Origin: QHXN01 sp032162705
Lineage (GTDB): Bacteria; Acidobacteriota; Blastocatellia; Pyrinomonadales; Pyrinomonadaceae
Assembly (NCBI GenBank): GCA_032162705.1
Contig: JAVRON010000017.1
Location: 1-64,000 of the forward strand
Length of the DNA stretch: 64,000 nt
Direction: 5' to 3'
Shown here: piece by piece, positions 25,366 through 34,532 of the stretch
Numbering within the stretch: the stretch's first letter is position 1
Layout: every line of letters starts with the position of its first letter
The notes under the pieces: generated by a model
Told to the model about the DNA's origin: nothing
Database searches by the model: none
What the model saw: only the letters and a program-made list of their open reading frames with translations
Program-made: the position numbers and the translations under genes

Positions 25366-25447
25366 AGCGAACGAAGCGTGCGCCGGAGCGAGGACGACGC
25401 GCGCCGGAGCTTGAATTCTAATCCCTGATTCTTTCTGGAGGTAACCG

Positions 25448-26317
<870 letters not shown>

Positions 26318-26329
26318 ATTTAAAACCAT

Positions 26330-27754
26330 ATGACGACTCCGCAACACACAACACTTCCTTCGGAGCAGATCGAGCGTAACTTCAGCGAGATCGCGCCGCC
26401 CTTGAACGAGGCCGAGGCGCTGTTTGAGGCGAACCGCTGTCTCTACTGTTTCGACGCGCCCTGCTCGCACGCCTGCCCGACGCACATCGACGTTCCCGCC
26501 TTCATCAAGAAGATTGCGACGGGCAATCTCCTCGGCTCGGCGCGCGTCATCTTCGACGCCAACCCCATCGGCGCGACCTGCGCGCGCGTCTGTCCCGTCG
26601 AGGTTCTGTGCGAGGGCGCGTGCGTCGAGAAGACTCTGATGGACAAGCCCATCGAGATCGGACGGCTGCAACGCTTTGCCACCGATTATCTCGTACGCAC
26701 GGGGCGCGACGTGCTCAAGGCGGGTGACTCGAACGGCAAGTCGGTTGGTGTCGTCGGCTCGGGCCCCGCAGGGCTTTCGTGCGCAACCTATCTCGCGCGG
26801 CTCGGCTACGACGCGACGGTCTACGACCGCCGGGCTTTGCCGGGGGGCTTAGACACCTACGGCATGGCCGAATACAAGATGCAGCAGCGCGTCTCGATTG
26901 AAGAGGCGCAGATGGTCGAACGGCTCGGCGTCAAGTTCCGGCTCGAAACGGAAATCGGACGTGATGTTTCAATCGACGAGTTGGAGAGCACGCACGACGC
27001 GGTCTTTCTCGGCGTCGGCCTTGGCGAGACGGGCCGTCTCGCTCTCCCCGGCGAAGATTTACAGGGCGTCTACGACGCGCTCTACTTCATCGAACGCATC
27101 AAGTCGCGCGAATGGGAGAGCGTCCCCATCGGACGAACCGTGGCCGTCATCGGTGCGGGCAACACGGCCATCGACGCCGTGACGCAGGCGCGCCGCCTCG
27201 GAGCCGAACGCGTGCTCATGGTCTATCGCCGCTCGCAGAAAGAGATGCCCGCCTTCGAGTACGAATACACGCTCGCGAAGCAGGACGCCGTCGAGTTCCT
27301 CTGGCACACTGCGCCCATCGAGATTCTCGCCGACGGCGACAGCGGCGCGCGCGTCGGGGCCCTGCGCTGCGTCCGCACCGAGCCGGGCGAGCCGGATGCA
27401 ACGGGGCGACGCACCGCGACTTCCGTCCCCGGCTCGGAGTTCGACGTGCCTGTCGATGTGGTCATCAAGGCGACGGGGCAGCAGAAGATGCGCGGGTTCT
27501 TCGCGGGCGTTCCGGGCATCGAGTTAGACCGTTCGGGGCGCGTCGTCGTCGATCCGCAGACGATGCGAACCGGCAACCCGAAGTTCTTCGCCGGGGGCGA
27601 CTGCGTCAACGGCGGGCGCGAGGCCGTCGATGCCTCGCAGATGGGTAAGCTCGCGGCGCAGGGCATCCACTTCGCACTCACGGGCGAGCGGGTTGAATTC
27701 GCTGGCTCGCACGTGCCGCTGATTGAAGAGACGCAAGATGTTAAGGCGCACTGA
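26330..27754 (+). CDS. preT: NAD-dependent dihydropyrimidine dehydrogenase subunit PreT
   Basis: A 474-residue flavoprotein. The N-terminal helical Fe-S domain carries the cysteine clusters CLYCFDAPCSHACPTHID and GATCARVCPVEVLCEGACVE (two 4Fe-4S sites). After this come an FAD-binding Rossmann motif VGVVGSGPAGLSCA and a second dinucleotide motif VAVIGAGNTAIDA for NADH. PreT passes electrons from NAD(P)H to PreA, which reduces uracil or thymine to the dihydro form. It lies 12 bp after the beta-ureidopropionase gene and 32 bp before preA. Confidence 0.95.
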   Translation: MTTPQHTTLPSEQIERNFSEIAPPLNEAEALFEANRCLYCFDAPCSHACPTHIDVPAFIKKIATGNLLGSARVIFDANPIGATCARVCPVEVLCEGACVEKTLMDKPIEIGRLQRFATDYLVRTGRDVLKAGDSNGKSVGVVGSGPAGLSCATYLARLGYDATVYDRRALPGGLDTYGMAEYKMQQRVSIEEAQMVERLGVKFRLETEIGRDVSIDELESTHDAVFLGVGLGETGRLALPGEDLQGVYDALYFIERIKSREWESVPIGRTVAVIGAGNTAIDAVTQARRLGAERVLMVYRRSQKEMPAFEYEYTLAKQDAVEFLWHTAPIEILADGDSGARVGALRCVRTEPGEPDATGRRTATSVPGSEFDVPVDVVIKATGQQKMRGFFAGVPGIELDRSGRVVVDPQTMRTGNPKFFAGGDCVNGGREAVDASQMGKLAAQGIHFALTGERVEFAGSHVPLIEETQDVKAH

Positions 27755-27786
27755 CAGCGCCAACCCTTTGAGTGAGGAATTGATTG

Positions 27787-29055
27787 ATGGCAGACCTGAG
27801 TGTTGACTTCGCGGGCATCAAATCCCCCAACCCTTTCTGGCTGGCTTCGGCTCCGCCGACGAACATGGGTTCGATGATCGAGCGTGCGTTCGACGCGGGC
27901 TGGGGCGGCGCGGTGTGGAAGACTCTGGGCGAGCCGATTCGCAACGTCTGCTCGCGTCTGGCTTCGATTGACGGCGGGCAACAGCGCATGATCGGTCTTA
28001 ACAACATCGAGTTGATTACAGACCGCCCGCTCGAAGTAAACCTGCGCGAGATACGCGAGTGCAAGCGTAAGTATCCGAAGCACGCGGTCATCATCTCGCT
28101 CATGGTCGAATCTCGTAGAGAGGCCTGGCACGAGATCGTCAAGCGCTGCGAGGACACGGGCGCTGACGGCTTCGAGCTGAACTTCGGCTGCCCGCACGGA
28201 ATGAGCGAGCGCGGCATGGGCGCGGCGATGGGTCAGGTTCCCGAATACACCTGCATGGTGACGGAGTGGGTCAAGGAAGCGGCCCAGCTTCCCGTCATCG
28301 TCAAGCTCACGCCGAACGTGACGAGCATCGTGCCGCCTGCGCAGGCGGCTGTGCGCGGCGGGGCCGATGCGCTCTCTCTCATCAACACCATTAACTCGGT
28401 CATCGGCGTCAATCTCGACACGCTCGTCCCGCACCCGAACGTCGGCGGGATGGCCGCGCACGGCGGCTACTGCGGGCCCGCGGTAAAACCCATCGCGCTC
28501 AACATGGTCTCTGAACTGGCGCGCGACCCCGAAGTGCGCGTCCCCATCTCCGGCATCGGCGGCATCTCTACCTGGCGCGACGCGGCGGAGTTCCTCGCGC
28601 TCGGCGCAACGAACGTGCAGGTCTGCACGGCGGTCATGCACTACGGCTACCGCATTGTCGAAGACATGATTGACGGGCTGTCGAACTACTTGGACGAGAA
28701 AGGCTTCGCTTCGGTGCGCGACCTCGTCGGCGTCAGCACGCCGCGCGTGACAGACTGGGGCAATCTCGACCTCAACTACAAGACGGTCGCGCGCATCGAC
28801 CACTCAAAGTGCATCCAGTGCAATCTCTGCCACATCGCCTGCGAGGACGGCGCGCACCAGTGCATCCCTCTCGTCGAACTGAGCGGCAAGCGCTTCCCCG
28901 TCGTGGACGAGCACGAGTGCGTCGGCTGCAATCTCTGCTACCTCGTCTGTCCCGTGCCGGGCTGCATCTCGATGGTGCGTCTTGACGACGGCGAACATCC
29001 ACTCACCTGGCGCGAGTTCTCTTCAAGACAGCCGGAGACGATGACCGGCGATTAG
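27787..29055 (+). CDS. preA: NAD-dependent dihydropyrimidine dehydrogenase subunit PreA
   Basis: A 422-residue protein: an FMN-dependent dihydroorotate dehydrogenase-like barrel (start DLSVDFAGIKSPNPFWLASAPPT, active-site segment NFGCPHGMSERGMG with the catalytic cysteine), followed by a C-terminal ferredoxin domain with CIQCNLCHIAC and CVGCNLCYLVC. It performs the first, rate-setting reduction of uracil/thymine. The ATG follows a TTG and has AGTGAGGAA upstream. It is the last gene of the forward block; the next gene is convergent and no terminator hairpin is visible in the 46-bp gap. Confidence 0.95.
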   Translation: MADLSVDFAGIKSPNPFWLASAPPTNMGSMIERAFDAGWGGAVWKTLGEPIRNVCSRLASIDGGQQRMIGLNNIELITDRPLEVNLREIRECKRKYPKHAVIISLMVESRREAWHEIVKRCEDTGADGFELNFGCPHGMSERGMGAAMGQVPEYTCMVTEWVKEAAQLPVIVKLTPNVTSIVPPAQAAVRGGADALSLINTINSVIGVNLDTLVPHPNVGGMAAHGGYCGPAVKPIALNMVSELARDPEVRVPISGIGGISTWRDAAEFLALGATNVQVCTAVMHYGYRIVEDMIDGLSNYLDEKGFASVRDLVGVSTPRVTDWGNLDLNYKTVARIDHSKCIQCNLCHIACEDGAHQCIPLVELSGKRFPVVDEHECVGCNLCYLVCPVPGCISMVRLDDGEHPLTWREFSSRQPETMTGD

Positions 29056-29101
29056 CCTTCATAAGCATCGAGCCGTTGACACAGGCGACCCGTCAGACCA
29101 T

Positions 29102-30322
29102 CTAAACATCGCAAAGCAGCTTTTCAAGGCGCTGCTCGCGGATGCCGTAGAACTCTTTGAGAGAGCGGTATTCACGCAGCGCCTCTTCTTTCTTCACCGC
29201 TTCGTCGTCGCCGTGGCGCACGGCTGCGATCAACGTGTTCTTGCGCGTGTGCTCGGTCGAGATGAACTCGAAGACTTTCACTTTGTAGCCTGCGTGTTCG
29301 AGCAGTAGAGCGCGCAGTGAGTCAGTGATTGACTCGGCCTCGCGTTCGAGCAGATGGCCGTGGCGCAGGACTCCGCGCAAGCGCCGGGGCGCAACGATCT
29401 GCGGCCTGACCTCTTTGTGGCAGCAGGGAGCGGTGACGATGACCGAGGCCCCTGCGGCGATGCCCTTGTAGATGGCGTCGTCCGTGGCCGTGTCGCATGC
29501 GTGCAGGGCGATGAGGATGTCCGTGCGCGCCATGTCGAACTCCTGTATGTAGCCGGGCTGAAAGCTCAGACGCTCGAAGCCCGACCGCCGAGCGATCTCG
29601 TTGCAGAGCACAACGAGTTCCGCACGCGCCTCGACGCCCTTGACCGAAGCGCGGAGGCCAAGCACGTTTGTGAAGTAGTCGTAGACGGCAAATGTCAGAT
29701 AGCCCTTGCCCGCGCCCATGTCTACGATAGAGATTTCTTCCCGCCCGTCGAGCGTCGAAGGCCCGGTGAGTGTTGAAGTCCCGGCGAGCGTCGAAGAGGC
29801 GTACAGTCCCGCGATAGTCTCGATGAATTTCTCTATCTGCCGGAGCTTGTCGCCCATCGCGGGCCGCACCTCGCCGCGCTCATTCGTCACGCCCAAAGCG
29901 TGCAGGTAGACGTTGCCCGCAGTCTCTATCGCTCGGCGCTTCCGCCGGTCGTGCTGCGTGGGCGGCGCGTTGGCGAACGCGGGCCCGCGCTTGACGAGTC
30001 TCGACTCGCCCCTGCGATTGAATCCGAGTTGCAGGTCTTCTTTCGAGGTGAAGAGGTGTCCGCTCAAAAACTCCGACCCGAGCATTTCGCGTACGAGCGC
30101 GGAGCCTTCGGCGTGCGTGTGGTTCTCGACCGAGTCGCGCGTCTTGTAGCGACGTAGAAAAGAGAGTCGCTCGCCGCCCTTGAGCGTGACCGCGCGAACG
30201 TAGACGTTCTTCAAGTCCGCTTCAGCGCCGCGATATTTTGCGAGTGTGAGCTTGACGAAATAACCGCCCGCCAGACTCTCGTCCAGCGCGGCGAAGAACT
30301 TCTCCGAGTTAGCGTCGGCCAT
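29102..30322 (-). CDS. SAM-dependent methyltransferase
   Basis: A 406-residue protein. The SAM-binding motif is IVDMGAGKGYLTFAVYDYF (about residues 200-218), then VEARAELVVLCNEIARR, and a characteristic ALHACDTATDDAIYKG...APCCHKE segment as in the METTL25/GSTCD-like methyltransferase group. The N-terminal ~170 residues are a separate conserved region with no motif known to me. Just before the SAM motif sits a low-complexity stretch (STLAGTSTLTGPSTLDG) coded by degenerate tandem repeats. Substrate unknown; monocistronic. Confidence 0.8.
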   Translation of the reverse strand: MADANSEKFFAALDESLAGGYFVKLTLAKYRGAEADLKNVYVRAVTLKGGERLSFLRRYKTRDSVENHTHAEGSALVREMLGSEFLSGHLFTSKEDLQLGFNRRGESRLVKRGPAFANAPPTQHDRRKRRAIETAGNVYLHALGVTNERGEVRPAMGDKLRQIEKFIETIAGLYASSTLAGTSTLTGPSTLDGREEISIVDMGAGKGYLTFAVYDYFTNVLGLRASVKGVEARAELVVLCNEIARRSGFERLSFQPGYIQEFDMARTDILIALHACDTATDDAIYKGIAAGASVIVTAPCCHKEVRPQIVAPRRLRGVLRHGHLLEREAESITDSLRALLLEHAGYKVKVFEFISTEHTRKNTLIAAVRHGDDEAVKKEEALREYRSLKEFYGIREQRLEKLLCDV

Positions 30323-30410
30323 GCGCCGATTTTTTACCCGTTCGCTGGTTGTAATCGACCGCTCTCCTTAAAAGTCCAAGCTCCAAAGAAGGCCAAGCTC
30401 CAAAAGCGTC

Positions 30411-31001
30411 TCAGAGCGCTGTTCCCTTCTTCACACGGTAGGCCGACAGTTGAAGTCCAGAGATGGACATCTGGAGAGGCTCGTATTCATGCAAACCCTT
30501 TTCGACTCGCTGGTACGCGGCCTCGGTGAGTAGTATCTCGCCGCGTTGCGCGAGGTCTTCGCCGAGCTTTGAGGCGAGGTTCACTTCCGAACCGTACATG
30601 TCGTCGTTATTGATGAGCAGAATATCGCCGTAGCCTATGCCGAACTCGCCGTGCATGTCGTATTCATCCGACAGCATCGTGTTGGCAAGTTCGAGACTGC
30701 GGTCTAGCTCGATGGCCGCCGCGACGGCCGCATCAACTTCCGGAAAGACGGCGAAGAGGTTATCCGCTTCATACTTGATTAGCTCGCCGCCGTTGCTTTC
30801 GATGACGGGCGAGGCGACGGCGTGCATGCGATGGATTTGCGCGAGAAAGTGGATGATGCCGTGTCGAATGGTCTGGCGCGAAAAGCCTGCCATGTCCATG
30901 ACGAAGACGGCCAGCGTCTCGCCGAAGACCTGCCTGATCTTCGCGTCTATCTCGGCGGCGCGCTCCGGATGCTCGTTCCTCTCTTGAAGGAACTTTGCCA
31001 T
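30411..31001 (-). CDS. Class III nucleotidyl cyclase-like protein
   Basis: A 196-residue protein with a class III cyclase fold. The two metal-binding aspartates appear retained (D36 in VFVMDMAGFSRQT and D80 in LIKYEADNLFAVF), with the nucleotide-contact region YGSEVNLASKLGE. In typical cyclases the last motif is NxxxR; here the arginine is lysine, and GD is AD. Activity is therefore possible but may be altered, or the domain may only sense. I start at the ATG behind GGGAGA, dropping nine upstream codons. There is no fused sensor domain. Confidence 0.78.
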   Translation of the reverse strand: MAKFLQERNEHPERAAEIDAKIRQVFGETLAVFVMDMAGFSRQTIRHGIIHFLAQIHRMHAVASPVIESNGGELIKYEADNLFAVFPEVDAAVAAAIELDRSLELANTMLSDEYDMHGEFGIGYGDILLINNDDMYGSEVNLASKLGEDLAQRGEILLTEAAYQRVEKGLHEYEPLQMSISGLQLSAYRVKKGTAL

Positions 31002-31064
31002 CTTCTCCCTGTTACGCTTCTTTATCATTTAAAGAGTTGCGGCCCCCAGGCCCTCCACGACCTC

Positions 31065-31838
31065 TCAGACCTTCGAGAACTCAGCCACGACCGGCGTGTG
31101 ATCGGACGGGCGCTCCCAACCACGCGGCTCTCTGTCAATCCACGAACGCTTGCAGCGCTCGGCCAGCGGCTCAGAGACCCAGACGTGGTCGATGCGCAGA
31201 CCCGTGTTGCGCGGGAAAGAGCCTGAGCGATAGTCCCACCACGAGAAGTGGCCGCCGCCATCGTTATGCAGACGAAACGCATCGGTGAAACCCCAGTCCC
31301 TGACTTCTTCAATCGCATCGCGCTCGGGCTTGCTGAAGAGAATACGACCGCGCCACTGTACGGGGTCGTGTACGTCCCGGTCTTCGGGCGCGACGTTGAA
31401 GTCGCCGCAGATCAGTACCTCGTCGTCGGCCCAGAACTCTTCGTCGAGATATGCGCGCAGACGCTTTAGCCATTCGAGCTTGAACTTGTACTTATCCGTC
31501 CCGACCGCCTGCCCGTTCGGCACGTAGACATTGACGACCTTCACGCCGCCAACAGTCGCCGTGATGACGCGCGCGTGCGCCCCCTCTTCGTCGCCGGGCA
31601 TCCCGCGCCGCACGTCTTCTAAGGGCTGGCGCGAGAGTATCGCCACGCCGTTATAGGTCGGCTGGCCGTTGACCGCCGCTTTGTAACCGGCCCCGGCAAA
31701 CTCCGCCGCCGGAAAGCGTTCATCCGTACACTTCAACTCTTGCAGGCAGAGCACGTCTGGACGAGCCTCGTCCAGCCAGCGCAGGACGAGCGGCAGGCGA
31801 GCCAGCACCGAATTCACATTCCATGTCGCGATTTTCAC
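31065..31838 (-). CDS. xthA: Exodeoxyribonuclease III
   Basis: A 257-residue AP endonuclease/exonuclease of the ExoIII family: MKIATWNVNSVLARL at the start, LCLQELKC with the metal glutamate, ICGDFNVAPEDRDVHDP, GFTDAFR and RIDHVWVS, ending WERPSDHTPV with the catalytic Asp-His. It cleaves abasic sites and trims 3' blocks during base-excision repair. Length and motif order are standard. Confidence 0.95.
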   Translation of the reverse strand: MKIATWNVNSVLARLPLVLRWLDEARPDVLCLQELKCTDERFPAAEFAGAGYKAAVNGQPTYNGVAILSRQPLEDVRRGMPGDEEGAHARVITATVGGVKVVNVYVPNGQAVGTDKYKFKLEWLKRLRAYLDEEFWADDEVLICGDFNVAPEDRDVHDPVQWRGRILFSKPERDAIEEVRDWGFTDAFRLHNDGGGHFSWWDYRSGSFPRNTGLRIDHVWVSEPLAERCKRSWIDREPRGWERPSDHTPVVAEFSKV

Positions 31839-31952
31839 TCGGACGACATCATAGCTATTTCCGTCAGGAATTTATAGGGGGTCGGGCGCGACGTGTTATA
31901 AATTCAACAACCGCAGAAACAATTCGTAGAGATTTCGGCGAGGTGTTGATTG

Positions 31953-32351
31953 ATGAAGGAAGCCGCGCACACGCCGCGCGTTTTAATCGTGGAGGACGAC
32001 GAGGCACGCTGTGCCTGGTTTCGCGAGCGTCTGAAGAATCGACAACTCGACGTGACCTGCGACGTGCGAACCGCTATCGAGTGGCTCGTCGAGCGAGACT
32101 ACGAGATTATCCTCCTCGACCACGACCTCGCAGACGAGCACTACTTAACGAACGAGCCGGACGACGAGCGAACCGGCTACGCCGTCGCGCGCTGGCTGGC
32201 CGACAATCCCACGACACACCGTGACGCGCAGATCGTCATTCACTCGCTCAACTACACCGGCGCACAACGCATGCTGGAACTCCTGCGCGGCGCGGGGCGC
32301 GACGCCGAACATATACCTTTCCACTATCTTCAGACCGGCTTGAGAATGTGA
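31953..32351 (+). CDS. Receiver-like protein, cyclic-phosphate-processing type
   Basis: A 132-residue single-domain protein with a response-regulator receiver fold: RVLIVEDDEARCAWF at the start (acidic pair), then IILLDHDLADEHYLTNEPDDERTGYAVARWL and IVIHSLNYTGAQRMLELL. The phosphoacceptor strand reads LLDHDL and the conserved Ser/Thr is in HSLN. This pattern fits the cREC_REC receiver variant proposed to act on cyclic phosphates rather than in two-component signalling. No histidine kinase is nearby. Confidence 0.75.
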   Translation: MKEAAHTPRVLIVEDDEARCAWFRERLKNRQLDVTCDVRTAIEWLVERDYEIILLDHDLADEHYLTNEPDDERTGYAVARWLADNPTTHRDAQIVIHSLNYTGAQRMLELLRGAGRDAEHIPFHYLQTGLRM

Positions 32352-32365
32352 GAGGAGGAGCGTAG

Positions 32366-32444
32366 GCAGTGAGCAGTGAGCAGTTGCGTGTTGGCAGTTG
32401 GTAGTTGGTAGTTGGTAGTTGGTAGTTGGTAGTTGGCAGTAGAC
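32366..32444. repeat. Heptad tandem repeat (GTTGGTA)n
   Basis: GTGAGCA and GTTGGCA units lead into five or more copies of the 7-bp unit GTTGGTA, ending GTTGGCA. Unlike most heptad arrays in this window it has no obvious inverted partner. It resembles the STRR heptamer arrays described in heterocystous cyanobacteria. Confidence 0.9.
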
Positions 32445-32482
32445 TACGACGGGCATTTGATAGAAGGCAGTCAGCGCATATC

Positions 32483-32580
32483 GTGATTTGAAATTTCAAA
32501 TTTCAAATTTCAAATCCGTATTCCTAATCTCAAATCCCAATTTCAAATCTCAAATCCGTTTTCTAAATTCCAAATACTTA
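32483..32580. repeat. Heptad tandem repeat (AATTTCA/ATCTCAA type)
   Basis: AT-rich 7-bp-spaced units (GATTTGA, AATTTCA x3, AATCCGT, ATCTCAA, ATCCCAA) fill the gap before the stop of the TatT-like gene. Together with the adjacent GTTGGTA array it makes a 240-bp gap with no gene. Confidence 0.8.
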
Positions 32581-32590
32581 ATCCGACGCC

Positions 32591-33385
32591 TTAGCCGAGC
32601 CTTTCGAGCAGTTGTTTTGCGCCTTCGACGGCCTCTTCGTACTCGGGTTGATAGCCCGGTGTGGGCTTCATCTTGAGAATCGCGCTGGCCTGAGCGCGCG
32701 CGTCCGCGTGGCGCTTGACCTCGTAGTAGGCTTGAGCGAGACGCAGTCGCAGCAATGCGTTGTCAGCGCCGAAGCGCAGTCCACGCTCAAGCTCTTCGAC
32801 GGCGCGCTTGCGGTCGCCTCCGAGCATCTCCGGCAATTCTAAATCCAACTGGCCGAGCGCGAGGTAAGCGCTCCCCGCCTGAAAGCCTTCGTCGAGCCGG
32901 ATGACAGTCTCCATCTCTCGTCTGATGTCGCCGACTGATGAGAGAGCGTAGAGCGGCCCTTGCTCTTTGGCACGACCGCCGAGATTTGCGCCGAGCCAGA
33001 AGTGGCCTTCGGGACTATCTGGCGCGAGTTCCACGGCCCACTGGCCCGCGGCGATGCCTTCGCGGAAGGCTTCGAGTCGTCCTGCGTCGTCCGTCTCTCG
33101 CGTGCCGAGATAGTAGTCGCATCTCGCAAGCTTCCAGACAGCCTCGTAGTTGCTGTAGTCCGCCATGCGCGCGTGCCGCAGAACGCCCGCGGCCTGCCTT
33201 GCGCGCTCGATTGTACCGCGCTCGGCATAGAGTCCGTCGGCCTGCGCGATGAGTTCCGTGGCCGAGGCCGACTCGGCAGGCTTGTTCTCCGGCGCTTGTC
33301 TATGCGCGCAGGAGGTGGAAAGACCGGCCAGCCCAACCAGCGCCAGGACGATGGCCCTGCGGCACAATGGAAGCATGTGTCTCAT
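32591..33385 (-). CDS. TatT-like TPR lipoprotein
   Basis: A 264-residue protein with a lipoprotein signal (LALVGLAGLSTSC), then helical repeats typical of the TRAP transporter T-component (TatT): WKLARCDYYLGTRE, the HFWLGANLGGRAKEQGPLYALS segment, YLALGQLDLELPEMLGGDRKRAVEELERGLRF and LRLRLAQAYYEVKR. TatT forms a periplasmic ligand-binding partner of TatP-type TRAP systems, but no TRAP permease is in the window. It follows the S1/P1 nuclease gene by 26 bp. The start may be this ATG, the ATG three codons later, or a GTG at 33409. Confidence 0.78.
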   Translation of the reverse strand: MRHMLPLCRRAIVLALVGLAGLSTSCAHRQAPENKPAESASATELIAQADGLYAERGTIERARQAAGVLRHARMADYSNYEAVWKLARCDYYLGTRETDDAGRLEAFREGIAAGQWAVELAPDSPEGHFWLGANLGGRAKEQGPLYALSSVGDIRREMETVIRLDEGFQAGSAYLALGQLDLELPEMLGGDRKRAVEELERGLRFGADNALLRLRLAQAYYEVKRHADARAQASAILKMKPTPGYQPEYEEAVEGAKQLLERLG

Positions 33386-33411
33386 CAAAGTTGCCGTGGC
33401 GCTCTGCACTG

Positions 33412-34353
33412 CTATTTCGCAGGCGCAGCGACGAACAGCGCATTGAGGACTCCTGCGAGGCGATAGCCCGCAATCGCCAAACGCTTGCGCGAAAGTTTCT
33501 GCGCCGCGTCTGTGTAAGCCTTTGAAGGGGCCTCGCCCTCCGAGATGTTTTTGTAAACGACCTGCCGCGCCAGATCGTTGCTCTCAATCACCCAGTCGTG
33601 CGGGTCTAAATTCTTCCACTCGGGCACGGCTTCCGCCGGGAACTCCTTCATCACCTCTCCGGCCAGCGCGAGCATTCGATCTTTGCCCGCCTGATCGAGT
33701 GGCCGCTTCGGACTGACGAAGCCGAATGCACCACCCGCCGCGTCCCAGAACGCGTGCAGGTTCGAGATGTGCGCCTCGGGCGGCATCTGAATCTTAAAGA
33801 AGTTGCCGCCCTGATCGCCGTTCGGGTTAGCGGCTGTGTACCTGGTCGCGGCGTGAAGAGGTTGATGCACGTCGCCGACGAGATGATAGAGGAAGCCGAG
33901 CGTCTCAGCGTCCGTCTTGTTCGAGCCAGTCCCTTTGCGCAGCGTGTTCATGGCCCAGTTGATGCGCGAGAGCACGTTCTCCGGTTCCGCGCCGGCGTTG
34001 GTGCGTTCGGGTATGCCGTCGAAGATGGGGCGAAAGTCTATATAGTGCCACGACGCGTAAGGGTCGTTGAGCGAGTCGCCGCGGAAGTCGTCCATCCAGA
34101 CCGCAATCTGCACGGGATCGTAAGTCTTCTCGCAAGTCTCCGGCGTGTAGTAGCCCGCGCAGAGGAAGACGAACGGCCGCTTGCCCGGCGGCGTCAAGAG
34201 CAGCGCATCCACGCGCGCCTTCGCCGCCGGAGTCAGACGCAGGTACGCGACCTGCGCGACGACCATGTGTCCCGTGTCGTGCCACGCGAAGGCGCTCGTT
34301 TGTGTGCTTACAAGCAGCGCACAGATGATGAGAACTCTACTGATGAAACGCAT
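33412..34353 (-). CDS. S1/P1-type nuclease
   Basis: A 313-residue secreted nuclease. The signal peptide ends ...TSAFA, so the mature protein begins W-H-D-TGHMVVAQVAY; the N-terminal Trp-His is itself a zinc ligand in this family. Further zinc ligands are visible in WHYIDF, HLVGDVHQPLHAATRY and the later NLHAFWD segment. It degrades single-stranded DNA and RNA, probably for nutrient scavenging in the periplasm or outside. The start has an ideal GAGGAGA at 7 bp; the long upstream open frame is palindromic-repeat DNA and is excluded. Confidence 0.93.
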   Translation of the reverse strand: MRFISRVLIICALLVSTQTSAFAWHDTGHMVVAQVAYLRLTPAAKARVDALLLTPPGKRPFVFLCAGYYTPETCEKTYDPVQIAVWMDDFRGDSLNDPYASWHYIDFRPIFDGIPERTNAGAEPENVLSRINWAMNTLRKGTGSNKTDAETLGFLYHLVGDVHQPLHAATRYTAANPNGDQGGNFFKIQMPPEAHISNLHAFWDAAGGAFGFVSPKRPLDQAGKDRMLALAGEVMKEFPAEAVPEWKNLDPHDWVIESNDLARQVVYKNISEGEAPSKAYTDAAQKLSRKRLAIAGYRLAGVLNALFVAAPAK

Positions 34354-34419
34354 CTGTTTTCTCCTCGAAAAAGGATGGGGCTGACTTTTACCCGCTTCAG
34401 GCGTGTCTTCAAAGTTTAT

Positions 34420-34508
34420 TTCACCGCAGAGGCGCTGAGAGCGCAGAGACTCGCAGAGGGTTGAAGTATCTCTGCGCCCCTCTGCGTCCTCAGCGCCTCT
34501 GCGGTGAA
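34420..34508. repeat. Palindromic repeat, core-only relative of the MITE-like elements
   Basis: TTCACCGCAGAGGCGC ... GCGCCTCTGCGGTGAA, an 85-bp palindromic core very close to the core of the element at 6053, but without the CACTTGAGTG terminal repeats. It sits between the NamZ-fusion stop and the S1/P1 nuclease start. Confidence 0.85.
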
Positions 34509-34532
34509 TTCCCCTTCCGCATAAGTTCAACC

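Noticed and set aside
27223..28803. 526-codon open frame on the minus strand opposite preT/preA
   Set aside because: It lies antisense to two well-recognised genes, its protein is Arg/Ala-rich without motifs, and it follows from the GC-rich codon use of the real genes.
29056..29101. Rho-independent terminator between preA and the convergent methyltransferase gene
   Set aside because: No stem-loop with a T-run could be found in the 46-bp gap.
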